From the NCBI RefSeq assembly GCF_900142895.1, contig NZ_LT670847.1, forward strand, positions 2,666,001 through 2,730,000: 64,000 nt of DNA, in the 5' to 3' direction. This document shows positions 1 to 11,643 of this stretch, piece after piece (the stretch's first letter is position 1; every line of letters begins with the position of its first letter). This stretch comes from Vreelandella subglaciescola. Lineage in GTDB: Bacteria > Pseudomonadota > Gammaproteobacteria > Pseudomonadales > Halomonadaceae. The notes beneath the pieces were generated by a model, which was given only the letters and a program-made list of their open reading frames with translations, was not told the origin of the DNA and ran no database searches. Made by a program: the position numbers and the translations under genes.

Positions 1-94
1 GGGAGACCTGTTCGGCGACGCCGATAACGTGCCCGTGGGGGCGGTGGCAGATAGCGACGCCGTTGAGGTGACCATTAACCGCGTCTTCAAGTAA
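1..94 (+). CDS. 3' end of an unidentified gene upstream of smc
   Basis: An open frame enters from the left edge and stops at TAA 92-94, giving about 30 residues that end in VEVTINRVFK. Only nine bases separate this stop from the smc start, so the two genes are probably co-transcribed. The fragment is acidic and rich in D, V and G. I do not recognise a family from so short a tail, so no function is proposed. Confidence 0.45.
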   Translation, partial: GDLFGDADNVPVGAVADSDAVEVTINRVFK

Positions 95-103
95 GCGGAC
101 GCG

Positions 104-3100
104 ATGCGTTTAACCTCCATCCGTCTGGCCGGCTTCAAGTCGTTCGTTGATCCGGTCAGCGTGCCGTTTGACGGCAACATGACCGCGATTGTCGGCCCTA
201 ACGGCTGCGGCAAGTCCAACATTATCGACGCCGTGCGTTGGGTGATGGGCGAGTCGTCGGCCAAGACCCTGCGCGGCGAATCCATGGCCGACGTCATCTT
301 CAACGGCTCTACCGGGCGCAAGCCGGTGGGCCAAGCGACCATCGAGCTCAAGTTTGATAACCGCGACGGCACCATGGGCGGGATTTACGCCCAGTACGCC
401 GAAATCGCGGTCAAACGTCAGGTGACCCGGGACGGCCAATCGGCCTATTTCTTCAACGGCCAGAAGTGCCGCCGGCGCGATATTGCTGACCTGTTCATGG
501 GCACGGGGCTGGGGCCGCGTTCCTACGCGATTATCGGCCAGGGTATGATCTCGCGGCTGATCGAAGCCCGCCCGGACGATCTGCGCGCCACGCTTGAAGA
601 AGCCGCCGGCATTTCCAAATACAAGGAGCGCCGGCGGGAAACCGAAAACCGCATGCGCCGCACTCAGGAAAACCTCGACCGTCTGGACGATATCCGCGAA
701 GAGCTCGACAAGCAGCTCGAACGGCTAAAGCGCCAGGCCGAAGCCGCCAAACGTTATCAGGCGCTCAAGCAGCAGGAGCACCGCCTCAAGGGCGAGCTGG
801 CGCTGCTGCGCGGCCGCACCCTGCGCGCCGAGCAAGGCCATCAAGAAAGCCGCGTACGCGAGCTGGAGATCGCCGTCGAGAAAGATGTTTTCGGCGTGCG
901 CCAGTGCGAAACCCGGCTGGAACAGGCGCGCGAGCAGCACGATGCGCTGGCTGAGGTGCTCGACCGCCACCAGCAGGCGTTTTACGCCACCACTACCCGC
1001 ATCGCCCGTCTGGAGCAGGATCAATCCCACCGCAAAAGCCGCCAGGCGCAGCTGGCAAGCGACGTTGACGCCGCCCAGCGCGAGCTCGCGGAACAGCGCC
1101 GCTTAAGCGAAGGCGACGCCGCGCGCCTTGAGGCTATCGATGCGCGCCTTGAGATGCTGTTACCTGACATGGAAGCGCTTGAAGAGCAGCTGGAAGCGCT
1201 GGAAACCGAGCTGGCTGACGCCGCCCCGCAGCTGGAGAGCGCTGAAGACGCTTGGGCAACGGCCGATGAAAACTGGCGCGATGCCAGCCGCGAGGCCGAA
1301 CGCGGTCAGGACCAGCTGCGCGATCTGGAGCAGCGTATCGAGCGCCTGCGCCAAGAGCGCGAGCGCCGGCGCGCCCAACGCGGCGACGTTGACGACGTGG
1401 CCACGCTGCGCGGGGCGCACGCCGAGCAGCAGGCAGCACTGAGTGAGGCCGAAGCCGAGGCCGAGCGCCTTGCCGCCCAGCGTGAGCACGACCAGCAGCG
1501 CTTAAGCGCTGCCCGCCAGACGCTGCAGACGCAAAGCCAATACCGTGAGCAGGCACAGGCCGCGCTCAGTCGTATTGAAGGCGAACAAACCTCGCTGAAA
1601 ACGCTGATTGACGCGGCTCTTGCTGACCACGACCCGGCGCTTGATCAAGCGCTTGCCGAGCGGGGGCTTTCGCAGGCGCCACGGCTCGGCGAAGCCATCG
1701 AGGTAACGCCCGGCTGGGAAGAAGCCGTGTCATGGCTTTTGGCTCCGTGGTTAAGCGCCCGGCTGGTGCCCATCGAGGCGCTTTCCGCGCTGCCTGAGGC
1801 GCTCGCCGCCGACTGGTGCCTGCTGGATGACGCCGCCGTCGATGCGCCGGCCGGCACGCTCGCCGCACAGGTATATAGTGCCGGCGCGCTAGGCACCTGG
1901 CTGGGTAGTATTCGCTGCGTGGCCACTGCGGAAGAAGCCCAGACGCTGGCGCCGAGCCTTGCGCCAGGCCAAAGCGTACTCAGCTTCGATGGCGTCTGGC
2001 AGGCTCCCGGGTTCGTGCGCCAGAAAGCCTCGGGCGAGGGCGTTGATGCGCTGCTGGTTACCCGCCGACGCTACGCCGAGCTTGCCGCTGAACATCGCGT
2101 TCAGGAAGAATCACTGGCGCTTGCCCAGGCGCAGCTTGATGAGGCGAGTGAGACGTTGGAAACGCTGGAAAGCGCCCGCGAGGCTCATACCCAGCGCGAG
2201 CGCGAACACGCCGCCGCGCTGCAGCAAACGGCGCTGGCCGAGCGCGGCCAGGCTCAGCGTATCGAGCACCTTGAAAGCCGTGCCGCCGAGCTTGACGAAG
2301 AGCTTGCACGGCTCGACGAAGACGCCGCCGAGCTGACGCTGACGCTGGAAGAGCAGCGCGCGCGTTGGGGTGGCGCCATGGCGCGGCTGGAGCAGGCATC
2401 ACTCGGCCGCGAAGACGCCCAGGCCGCGCGCCAGCTGCAGCGCGAACGGCGCGAGCGGCTGGCGCAACAGCAAGCGCCGCTCAAGGCTCGCCAACAGGAG
2501 CTGGCCATCGAGCGCGAGCGGTTGAGCGCCGAGCGCGACAGCCTGAATGCCCAACAGGCGCGCAGCGACGAAAGCGAAGAGCGGCTGGCGCTGCGTATCG
2601 CCGAGCTTGAAGAAAGCTGTGAAGCGCTGTTCGAGCCCGACGAGATGGCCGTCGAGGAGCTTGAAGAGCTATTGCACCAGCGCGAACAGCAGGAAGGGCG
2701 CCTGACCGACACCCGCGATCAGGCGCGCGCGCTTGCCGAGCAGCTGCGCACCGACGAGCTGGCGCGGCAAAATCACGAGCGCACGCTTGAGCAAAGCCGC
2801 GAGCAACTGCAGCAGCGGCGTATGGAGGTGCAGGCGCTGTCGTTGAAAGCCGCCACCCAGGACGAGCAGCTTGAAGAGTTGGGGCATAACGCCGAGGAGC
2901 TGGGCGAAACGCTGCCCGGCGAGGCCGAAGAAACCCGCTGGCAAACCACGCTTGAGGCCACCACGGATAAAATCCGCCGGCTTGGCGCGATCAACTTGGC
3001 CGCTATCGAAGAATACGACCAACAGGCCGAGCGGCGTAACTATCTGGAAGCCCAGCACGCCGAGCTTACCGAGGCGCTAGAAACGCTTGAACGAGCGATC

Positions 3101-3595
3101 CGGCGGATCGACCAAGAAACTCGGGTGCGCTTCAAAGCGACCTTTGAGGAAGTCGATGCGGGGCTACAGACGCTGTTTCCACGGGTGTTTGGCGGCGGCA
3201 CGGCTTGGCTTACGCTCACCGGTGACGACCTGCTAGAAACCGGCGTGGCGATCATGGCGCGTCCGCCGGGCAAGAAGAACAGCACCATCCACCTGCTCTC
3301 CGGCGGCGAAAAAGCGTTGACGGCGCTGTCGCTGGTGTTCGCCATTTTTCAGCTCAATCCGGCGCCGTTTTGCATGCTCGACGAGGTTGATGCACCGCTG
3401 GACGACGCCAACGTAGGGCGCTACGCCAAGCTGGTGAAGGAAATGTCGGAAAGCGTGCAGTTTATCTACATCACCCACAACAAGATTGCCATGGAAGCCG
3501 CTGAACGGCTGATGGGGGTCACAATGCAGGAGCCCGGCGTGTCACGGCTGGTGGCCGTGGGCGTAAACGAAGCCGCTGCGTTGGCAGATGCCTAG
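104..3595 (+). CDS. smc: Chromosome segregation protein SMC
   Basis: This 1163-residue protein is a full-length SMC ATPase, which compacts and helps segregate the chromosome as a ring-shaped dimer. The Walker A motif GPNGCGKS is at residues 31-38. Two very long, Glu/Arg/Gln/Ala-rich coiled-coil arms flank a central hinge at about residues 500-660. Near the C-terminus come the ABC signature LLSGGEKA and the Walker B segment with LDEVDAPLDD. Order and length fit bacterial SMC. The ATG at 104 gives the conserved N-terminus beginning MRLTSIRLAGFKSF; the upstream AAGCGGA is a weak Shine-Dalgarno. Next downstream is an IS256 element and then zipA, a common gammaproteobacterial order. Confidence 0.96.
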   Translation: MRLTSIRLAGFKSFVDPVSVPFDGNMTAIVGPNGCGKSNIIDAVRWVMGESSAKTLRGESMADVIFNGSTGRKPVGQATIELKFDNRDGTMGGIYAQYAEIAVKRQVTRDGQSAYFFNGQKCRRRDIADLFMGTGLGPRSYAIIGQGMISRLIEARPDDLRATLEEAAGISKYKERRRETENRMRRTQENLDRLDDIREELDKQLERLKRQAEAAKRYQALKQQEHRLKGELALLRGRTLRAEQGHQESRVRELEIAVEKDVFGVRQCETRLEQAREQHDALAEVLDRHQQAFYATTTRIARLEQDQSHRKSRQAQLASDVDAAQRELAEQRRLSEGDAARLEAIDARLEMLLPDMEALEEQLEALETELADAAPQLESAEDAWATADENWRDASREAERGQDQLRDLEQRIERLRQERERRRAQRGDVDDVATLRGAHAEQQAALSEAEAEAERLAAQREHDQQRLSAARQTLQTQSQYREQAQAALSRIEGEQTSLKTLIDAALADHDPALDQALAERGLSQAPRLGEAIEVTPGWEEAVSWLLAPWLSARLVPIEALSALPEALAADWCLLDDAAVDAPAGTLAAQVYSAGALGTWLGSIRCVATAEEAQTLAPSLAPGQSVLSFDGVWQAPGFVRQKASGEGVDALLVTRRRYAELAAEHRVQEESLALAQAQLDEASETLETLESAREAHTQREREHAAALQQTALAERGQAQRIEHLESRAAELDEELARLDEDAAELTLTLEEQRARWGGAMARLEQASLGREDAQAARQLQRERRERLAQQQAPLKARQQELAIERERLSAERDSLNAQQARSDESEERLALRIAELEESCEALFEPDEMAVEELEELLHQREQQEGRLTDTRDQARALAEQLRTDELARQNHERTLEQSREQLQQRRMEVQALSLKAATQDEQLEELGHNAEELGETLPGEAEETRWQTTLEATTDKIRRLGAINLAAIEEYDQQAERRNYLEAQHAELTEALETLERAIRRIDQETRVRFKATFEEVDAGLQTLFPRVFGGGTAWLTLTGDDLLETGVAIMARPPGKKNSTIHLLSGGEKALTALSLVFAIFQLNPAPFCMLDEVDAPLDDANVGRYAKLVKEMSESVQFIYITHNKIAMEAAERLMGVTMQEPGVSRLVAVGVNEAAALADA

Positions 3596-3868
3596 CCGTG
3601 TCGATACGTCTGTTATGATAATACTTTCGTATGGAAGTCGTGGTCACACAGTGATGAGGCTCACCTCTACGTAACGTAATGCGATGGTTAACAGTGGCGC
3701 TAAAATGAGGTAAAAATAGTACTAAAAGGTGAAAGTTCGCAAAATCTGGCCCTTTTTATGGCAATCACGCTATGCTTAGAGTAGAAGTTCAGGCGAGATC
3801 AATATTTACGCTGGGTTAAAGCCCATCCAAGGCTTATATGAGTTATTGTCAAATCTGGTGTATGGGCA

Positions 3869-5119
3869 TCAGGCAACGTTCCCGTCTGATTGATCCTCCA
3901 CTGCTTCTCCGTCCTGGAACTCGACGTTGTTAACGACCAGTTCCAGGAGCTGAAATCCCTTAATGCGTTTCCACCGTTTCTGGGCGGTTTGCATCAACTT
4001 GAATACCATCGCTAAGGTGGTGTCTCTGGACCCACAGCCCCGGCTTTTCTTCGTCCTTAGCCGCACCGTGGCAAAGGTCGACTCAATCGGGTTGGTGGTG
4101 CGCAGATGAATCCAATGCACCGCCGGAAAATCGTAAAAGGCCAGTAACTCCTCCCGATCTTTTTTAAGGCACCCCATGGCCTTCGGGTACTTGTCCTGGA
4201 AACGCTTCAGTGCGCTGTCAAACGCCGTGTGGGCGGCGTCCCGGGTCTCGGCCAGGTAGATCTCATGCAAAGCCGACTTGACCTTGGGTTGCAGGGCCTT
4301 GGGAAGCTTATCGAGCACATTGGCCGTCTTATGCACCCAGCACCGCTGGTGCCGGGTCTCTGGGTAGGCCTTGGTCAGGGCCTTCCAAAAGCCCAAGGCA
4401 CCGTCGCCCACAGCCAGCTTCGGGGCGACCCCCAAATGCTGGCTCTTCAGGCTCTCAAGCAGTTCCAGCCAACTCGCCTCGGACTCCCGGTGTCCGTCCT
4501 CAACAGCGACCAGTTCCTTGTGGCCATGCTCGGTGACACCGACGATGACCAGCAAGCACAGCTTGTTGTCCATACGCACGTTGCTGTAAACGCCGTCGGC
4601 CCACCAGTAGACATAGCGCTTCTGGCTCAGATCCCGGCGCTGCCAAGCCTTGTGCTCGTCCTGCCACCGGGCCTTCAAGCGGGAGACCGTATTGGCGGAT
4701 AAACCTTTGGCCTGATCGCCCACCAAGGCGCTCAGGGCTTCCTGAAAGTCTCCGGACGAGACGCCTCGCAGGTAGAGCCAGGGGATCAGCTCATCCAGAC
4801 TCTTGGCCCGCTTCAGGTACGGCGGCAATAACGTGCTATTGAAACGGATGCCGGTCCCGCTGCGGTCCCGGACCTTGGGTACTTGCACTTCGACATCGCC
4901 AACACCGGTCTGGACGTGACGCTGAGGCAGGTGGCCATTGCGAACCACAGCCTGACGACCGTCCGGTGCCTTACGATCCGCATACTGCTCAAGCAGCGCT
5001 GCCAGCTCGGCATCCACAGCCTCAGCAATTAGCTTGCGGGCCCCATTACGGATCGTTTCGTGCAATAGATCCTGTTCCAACTCTGGTTGTGAAAGAGCGT
5101 GCAGGGTAGACTTTGACAT
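3869..5119 (-). CDS. IS256-family transposase (Mutator-type DDE)
   Basis: This 416-residue protein has the usual length and landmarks of IS256/Mutator transposases. The N-terminal region includes an LPQRHVQTGVGDVEVQVPKV-like segment. The YWWADGVYSNVR segment carries the first catalytic Asp. The VGDGALGFWKAL segment carries the second, followed by QRCWVHKTANVLDKLP. Near the C-terminus is RTTNPIESTFATVRLRT, with the catalytic Glu. The frame is intact and all three acidic positions appear present, so it is probably active. The ATG at 5119 sits directly beside a large hairpin that holds its GAGGA ribosome-binding site. Confidence 0.93.
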   Translation of the reverse strand: MSKSTLHALSQPELEQDLLHETIRNGARKLIAEAVDAELAALLEQYADRKAPDGRQAVVRNGHLPQRHVQTGVGDVEVQVPKVRDRSGTGIRFNSTLLPPYLKRAKSLDELIPWLYLRGVSSGDFQEALSALVGDQAKGLSANTVSRLKARWQDEHKAWQRRDLSQKRYVYWWADGVYSNVRMDNKLCLLVIVGVTEHGHKELVAVEDGHRESEASWLELLESLKSQHLGVAPKLAVGDGALGFWKALTKAYPETRHQRCWVHKTANVLDKLPKALQPKVKSALHEIYLAETRDAAHTAFDSALKRFQDKYPKAMGCLKKDREELLAFYDFPAVHWIHLRTTNPIESTFATVRLRTKKSRGCGSRDTTLAMVFKLMQTAQKRWKRIKGFQLLELVVNNVEFQDGEAVEDQSDGNVA

Positions 5120-5175
5120 GGCGTATCATTCCTCTGTTGGTTGTGATCTGGCGAGATCAACCAACAGGATACGCC
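5120..5175 (-). promoter_or_regulatory. Long hairpin over the IS256 transposase ribosome-binding site
   Basis: Arms GGCGTATC (5120-5127) and GATACGCC (5168-5175) pair. Inside them CTGTTGGTTG (5134-5143) pairs with CAACCAACAG (5158-5167), and a short ATCT/AGAT inner stem closes the loop. On the transposase strand the GAGGA-like ribosome-binding site lies in the bulge between the two main stems, just before the ATG at 5119. Known IS biology suggests that such structures block translation when transcription enters from outside the element. That role is inferred here. Confidence 0.6.
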
Positions 5176-5426
5176 ACCTCTTCAGCCTGCTTCCATACAC
5201 CAGAAATCACCATAGCTCGGCTTATATCAAGATCAGGCGAAAACAAGGCAGTTATTACGTCACGCGCATGGCATCCATAGCGCAACCGAATCACCAAACT
5301 GCTGCAATCATTTACGGCTGTAAATATACACAGCTTATCACTATAGCGGCGCTTTATTACCGGTTAAAACAATCGGTAAAAGCCACCGGACCAAGCAACC
5401 GGCAAACGACCCATGGAAAGTGCGAC

Positions 5427-6887
5427 ATGGAACTAAGAGAGTGGCTAATCATATTAGGGCTGGCGTTGGTTTCACTCATCGTCATTGATGGTGTACGCCG
5501 GCTCCAGCGTCAGCGCCGCGTCCCGCGTCTGGATCAGGCTGCTCATGCGGCCGGCAGCAGCGATCCCGATGAAGCAGCGCGGGAAGCCGAGCTTGACTGG
5601 GAGCTGCCCAACGGCGGCGCCCGGGTAGTCAAGCCTGCCGATTACAGCGCCATGACGGAAAAGCCCAAATTGAAGCGTCGGGAGCCCGAACAGGCCGCCT
5701 CATCTCGGGTGCTGTCCGAGTTCCGCCGTTCGGCTTCTTCTCCGGCGCCGCAGACCGCACCCGACGTTACTATGCCGGTATCATCGCCGGTGCCACCATC
5801 GGCGCCGCCCTCTGCCGAGACGGCTGCGCATGACGATGTGGAGGAGGAGACGCCAACTCCCGCGTTTGCGATTCGTGCCGATGCAGAAGATGCCCGGGCG
5901 CACCAGGTACATTACCGTGCCGAGGCCGAGCCCCGTGAAGCACCGCGCCGCCAGTTGAGCGCCGATATCGTCGGTGAGTACGACGAGGACGAAGACGAGT
6001 ACCGCCTTGTCGACTTTGAGGGCATGGGGCGTTCGATGAAGAAGCGTCTGGCCAAGCGGCAGAAGGACAAGCAGCACGCCAAACAGCTCAAGCAGCAAGA
6101 AAAGGCGCGCCGTGCCGAAGCGCAGGCCAAAGAACAGGCCGAGCGTCAGGCACGTAAACAGCAGGACCAGGAAGACAAGCAGCGCCGCGTGGAAGCACAG
6201 CAGGCCGCCGACGCCGAACAGGCGCGCCTGGCCGCAGAACCGCAGCGTCAGGTTGATGCGGAACGCGCGGCTGCCGATGCTGCCGCAGCGGAGGCCTCAG
6301 CAGCAGAGGATGCTTTTCAGCCGGACGACTATCAGCCGGAAGAGTGGGAAGACGATGCTCTTCCCGCAGGAGATCCGGTGCTGGAACAAGCGCTGCGCAA
6401 CGACGTGCCGGGTGGCCCCGCCCGCGATACCCTGACCGATGCCGATGAAATGATCGTGATCAGCGTCCTGTCGCGCGACGAAGAGGGCTTTGACGGCGTC
6501 AAGCTATTGCAGCTGTTGATGGCCTGCGGGCTGCGCTATAGCCGCGGTCTGGGTGTTTTCCATCGCTTTGAAACCGAAAGCGAAGACAGCGCGCTACAGT
6601 TTTCCATGGTCAACGTGGTCAAGCCCGGCTCTTTCCCGGTGGAAGAAGGCGAGCCCTTTACCAGCCCTGGTATTACGTTTTTGATGCCGCTACCCGGCGG
6701 TGAAGACAGCGCCGCGGCCTTTGAAGCCATGGTCGAAACAGCCATGGTGGTGGTTCGCCACATGGGCGGTGAGCTAAAGGATGAAAACCACAGCGTGATG
6801 ACTGCGCAAACCATCGAATTTGCTCGCCAGCGGGTGCACGAGTTTGAGCGTCGCCACCGCCTGCATCGCCAGCTACAGGCGCAGTAA
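5427..6887 (+). CDS. zipA: Cell division protein ZipA
   Basis: This 486-residue inner-membrane protein tethers FtsZ filaments to the membrane at the division septum. The start MELREWLIILG at 5427 is typical of ZipA, and residues 5-22 form the single N-terminal membrane anchor. A long P/Q/A/E-rich flexible linker follows, with a strongly charged KRQKDKQHAKQ-type stretch. The C-terminal FtsZ-binding domain starts near residue 345 (DEMIVISVLSRDEEGFDG) and contains GLRYSRGLGVFHRF. The linker is longer than in E. coli. The frame is open far upstream through the IS256 end, but the family start and a GGAAAG ribosome-binding site support 5427. The IS256 copy now lies between smc and this promoter region. 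Confidence 0.94.
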   Translation: MELREWLIILGLALVSLIVIDGVRRLQRQRRVPRLDQAAHAAGSSDPDEAAREAELDWELPNGGARVVKPADYSAMTEKPKLKRREPEQAASSRVLSEFRRSASSPAPQTAPDVTMPVSSPVPPSAPPSAETAAHDDVEEETPTPAFAIRADAEDARAHQVHYRAEAEPREAPRRQLSADIVGEYDEDEDEYRLVDFEGMGRSMKKRLAKRQKDKQHAKQLKQQEKARRAEAQAKEQAERQARKQQDQEDKQRRVEAQQAADAEQARLAAEPQRQVDAERAAADAAAAEASAAEDAFQPDDYQPEEWEDDALPAGDPVLEQALRNDVPGGPARDTLTDADEMIVISVLSRDEEGFDGVKLLQLLMACGLRYSRGLGVFHRFETESEDSALQFSMVNVVKPGSFPVEEGEPFTSPGITFLMPLPGGEDSAAAFEAMVETAMVVVRHMGGELKDENHSVMTAQTIEFARQRVHEFERRHRLHRQLQAQ

Positions 6888-6916
6888 CCCTTGTGCCGCG
6901 TTAGCGGCTGACATAC

Positions 6917-6950
6917 AAACACCCGCCCAATGATTGGCGGGTGTTTTTGT
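6917..6950 (+). terminator. Rho-independent terminator after zipA
   Basis: Stem AAACACCCGCC (6917-6927) pairs with GGCGGGTGTTT (6936-6946) around an 8-nt loop and is followed by a T-rich tract. It lies 30 bp after the zipA stop and separates zipA from ligA transcription. Confidence 0.85.
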
Positions 6951-7038
6951 TTTATCCTACGGGTTTCACTGAGCGTTTTACCTTCACTGTTTTAACGGAC
7001 GCATCTTTGCGCTGTTTTGTCGTCTTTTTACCGTCTGA

Positions 7039-9162
<2,124 letters not shown>

Positions 9163-9172
9163 GGAGGCACTG

Positions 9173-9445
9173 ATGAGCCGCTTTATCGAGGTGCCGGCGC
9201 GCATGCTGCCGGCGGATACGCTGGACGCGTTGCTGGAAACCTTTGTCACCCGCCAAGGTTACGATACCACCGATACCGGCGCGGGCATGGCCGGCTGGAT
9301 CAGCGAATTAAAGCAGCAGCTTGAGCGCGGCGAGCTGCTTATCGCCCACGACATTGAGCTTGAGATGACCGAAGTGATGACGCTGGAGCAGTGGCGAAAG
9401 TTTGGCCGTGACATCGCCGATGATGAAGAAGAGGGCGATATCTAG
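9173..9445 (+). CDS. yheU: YheU/UPF0270 family protein
   Basis: This is a small acidic protein of 90 residues beginning MSRFIEVPARMLPADTLDAL. The first 70 residues follow the UPF0270/YheU pattern: hydrophobic start, LxxLLExFVxRxG, then a QxLxxGELLI-like strand. An Asp/Glu-rich tail ends in DDEEEGDI. The function of the family is unknown. A strong AGGGAGG ribosome-binding site precedes the ATG at 9173, and the gene lies just after ligA, so it probably belongs to that transcript. It ends six bases before the convergent mnmC stop. Confidence 0.85.
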   Translation: MSRFIEVPARMLPADTLDALLETFVTRQGYDTTDTGAGMAGWISELKQQLERGELLIAHDIELEMTEVMTLEQWRKFGRDIADDEEEGDI

Positions 9446-9451
9446 GCGTCT

Positions 9452-11479
9452 TTAGTTGGCGCTGCGTGACAGCGCGCGGATCAGCCGCCGGCCGGGGTGC
9501 AGGTGGTCGGCGAGCGGCGCTTCAAGGGGCAGCGGCTCGTCGCAGAGGTGCGAGGCAATCACCTCGGCGCACAGCGGGGCGCTTGAAAACCCGCGCGAGC
9601 CGTGGGCGGCGCTGACCCAGAGGCCGGCGTGGTGTTTTCCCGCGGTGGTGAACGTCTGCGAGGCATCCTTGCCCAGCGCAGCGTAGTCCTCGCGCCAGGC
9701 CGCGGCGTTGGGTACAGGGCCGGCGTAGGGCGTTTTATCCGGGCTGGCCGCGCGGATCGCCGCTCGGCCGTGCATCTGCTCGGGGCGCAGCTCGGCGCCG
9801 GCCTCAACAAGTGCACGGGAAAGCGCGGGCAGCATGTGCTCAAGCTCGGCTAGGTTGTGTGTGTGATCGCGCGGGCATAGGTCGTCCTCGGCGCAGTCGG
9901 GCACAAAGCTCGCGCCCACGGTCAGCACGCCGTCAAGCGCCGGCGGCGCGTAGCCGCCGGCGCACACCACGCGCTCGGGGCCGGTCACGCCGTCGGGCAG
10001 GGGTATTTCACTGACCTGCCCGCGCACCGGCTGCAGCGGCAGCGCTTGGGTTTGGGCGAAGCGGTTGGCCAGCTGCGCACTGGCAATCACCACCTGGTCA
10101 GCGCTGATCGCGGTGCCGTCGGCAAGCGCTACCCGCCAGCCATCTCCATCTTCGTCGCGTTCCAGCGTGCTGACCTCGCCCAGCGTCAACGTAATGCCGG
10201 GCTGCGCGAGTAAGTGTTCACACAGCGCGGCGGGGCGCACCCAGCCCGCCTGTGGATAAAACAGCCCCTGCGCGGCGGCTATCTCAACGCCTGCCTCTCT
10301 GTTCAGCGCGGTGTGATCCAGCCCGCGAACCAACTCATCCGGCAGCGGGTGATGCTCGCCAAAGCGCCGCTGGCGGGCGGCTTCTTTTTCGCTCAGGGCG
10401 AGCTGCACCACGCCGCTGGGCTGCCACAGCCGGTGTTCGGGGTCGAGGGCGTCCAGCAGGCGGCGGCTGTACATCAGCCCGGCCAGATAAAAGCGGCTTT
10501 GATTGTTGGTATCGGCGGCGAGCTTGACGTAAAGCGCGCCCTGCCGATTGCCCGAGCCGCCCGCCGCCGGCGCGGTTTTTTCCACCACGGTCACCGTCAC
10601 GCCGCGCCGCGCCAAGGCGGCGGCCACGCTTGCCCCTGCAATACCGGCGCCAATCACGACGACGTGGCGCGCGGGCTTTGCCGCCGGTGGCGTAAACCAC
10701 GGCGTGCTCTGGCGGCGGGTATCGTCGGGCGGCGTGTCGATATGGCCGGCGAGCATTTCGCGCTTGCGTCCGAATCCCGGCACTTTTTGCCAGCTAAACC
10801 CCGCGGCTTTCAGCCCGCGCTTGACCACGCCGGCGCAGGTAAAGGTGGCAAAGGTGGCGCCGGGGCGTGAGCGCGTGGCCATGGCCGAAAACAGATCGGG
10901 CTGCCACATCTGTGGATTCTTTGACGGCGCAAAGCCGTCGAGAAACCAGGCGTCTACCTTGCCGTCCAGCAGTGACAATCGCTCGGTGGTATCGCCAAAG
11001 TGCAAGTCCAGCGTTACACGCGGGCCAAGCAATAGCCGGTGAACGCCGGCCACGGCGTCGGGCCACTGCTGGCACAGCGTGCGCGCATAGTCGGCGAGCG
11101 CCGGCCAGGCGCTTAGCGCCCGGGCAAGGCTTTCGCGCGCCAGCGGATACTTTTCGGTAGAGACCAGATGCAGCCGGGCGCCGGGCGGGGCGTGGCGTTC
11201 AAAGCACGCCCAGGCGCAGAGCATGTTCAAGCCAGTGCCAAAGCCGGTTTCGCCGATCACGAAGGCGCGCGGCGCTTGCCAGGCGGCGAAGCGCTCGGGC
11301 AGTCGGTTGGCGTCGAGAAACACGTGCTCGGTTTCCGCGCGCCCGTCCTGACGAGAAAAGTACACGTCTTCAAAGGCTTGGGAATGCGGCGCGCCGTTTT
11401 CCCAACTTAGCGCCGGGCGCGTTAGTTCGGCCAGTGCGGGCAGGGGAGGAAAGCGCGATTCGCCGTTTGCGTGGGTCAC
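9452..11479 (-). CDS. mnmC: Bifunctional tRNA (mnm5s2U34) methyltransferase/FAD oxidoreductase MnmC
   Basis: This 675-residue protein completes the wobble modification mnm5s2U34 in tRNAs. The C-terminal oxidoreductase removes the carboxymethyl group from cmnm5U, and the N-terminal methyltransferase then methylates nm5U with SAM. The N-terminal half (to about residue 250) contains FVIGETGFGTGLNML and the DAWFLDGFAPSKNPQMW segment typical of the MnmC methyltransferase. The FAD-binding motif VVVIGAGIAGASVAAALA begins near residue 273. A GSRGFSSAPL motif lies near the C-terminus. The start codon is GTG with a poor ribosome-binding site. The gene converges on yheU. Confidence 0.95.
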   Translation of the reverse strand: MTHANGESRFPPLPALAELTRPALSWENGAPHSQAFEDVYFSRQDGRAETEHVFLDANRLPERFAAWQAPRAFVIGETGFGTGLNMLCAWACFERHAPPGARLHLVSTEKYPLARESLARALSAWPALADYARTLCQQWPDAVAGVHRLLLGPRVTLDLHFGDTTERLSLLDGKVDAWFLDGFAPSKNPQMWQPDLFSAMATRSRPGATFATFTCAGVVKRGLKAAGFSWQKVPGFGRKREMLAGHIDTPPDDTRRQSTPWFTPPAAKPARHVVVIGAGIAGASVAAALARRGVTVTVVEKTAPAAGGSGNRQGALYVKLAADTNNQSRFYLAGLMYSRRLLDALDPEHRLWQPSGVVQLALSEKEAARQRRFGEHHPLPDELVRGLDHTALNREAGVEIAAAQGLFYPQAGWVRPAALCEHLLAQPGITLTLGEVSTLERDEDGDGWRVALADGTAISADQVVIASAQLANRFAQTQALPLQPVRGQVSEIPLPDGVTGPERVVCAGGYAPPALDGVLTVGASFVPDCAEDDLCPRDHTHNLAELEHMLPALSRALVEAGAELRPEQMHGRAAIRAASPDKTPYAGPVPNAAAWREDYAALGKDASQTFTTAGKHHAGLWVSAAHGSRGFSSAPLCAEVIASHLCDEPLPLEAPLADHLHPGRRLIRALSRSAN

Positions 11480-11643
11480 GAGAGCGTCCGCCGTGGTTAA
11501 AAAATGATCAATGTGCCGAGCCGTGCGGCACTTCTGGCTTAGCGCAATGCGTCCGCCGGGTTTTCACAGAGTTTTCCACAGGCTTTGTGAGGAACTTTTA
11601 TGACCGCATGCCGTGAAAACCCTTGGCGAGAAACGCGGGCTGT

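Larger units (their letters stand above)
3840..5218. mobile_element. IS256-family insertion sequence, complete, with 9-bp target duplication
   Basis: The element is 1379 bp. The ends are defined by imperfect inverted repeats of about 26 bp, roughly 21 positions matching. They share an outer GAG at 3840-3842 and 5216-5218 and an inner core TCTGGTGTATGG at 3854-3865, which is inverted at 5193-5204. The element is flanked by a perfect 9-bp direct repeat, GGCTTATAT, at 3831-3839 and 5219-5227. This fits the 8-9 bp duplications typical of IS256. Removing the element and one repeat restores a continuous smc-zipA spacer of about 440 bp. The single transposase is on the minus strand, opposite to smc and zipA. 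Confidence 0.93.

Noticed and set aside
5034..5426. Upstream extension of the zipA frame through the IS256 end
   Set aside because: The extra 131 codons include IS sequence, and the family start MELREWLIILG is at 5427.
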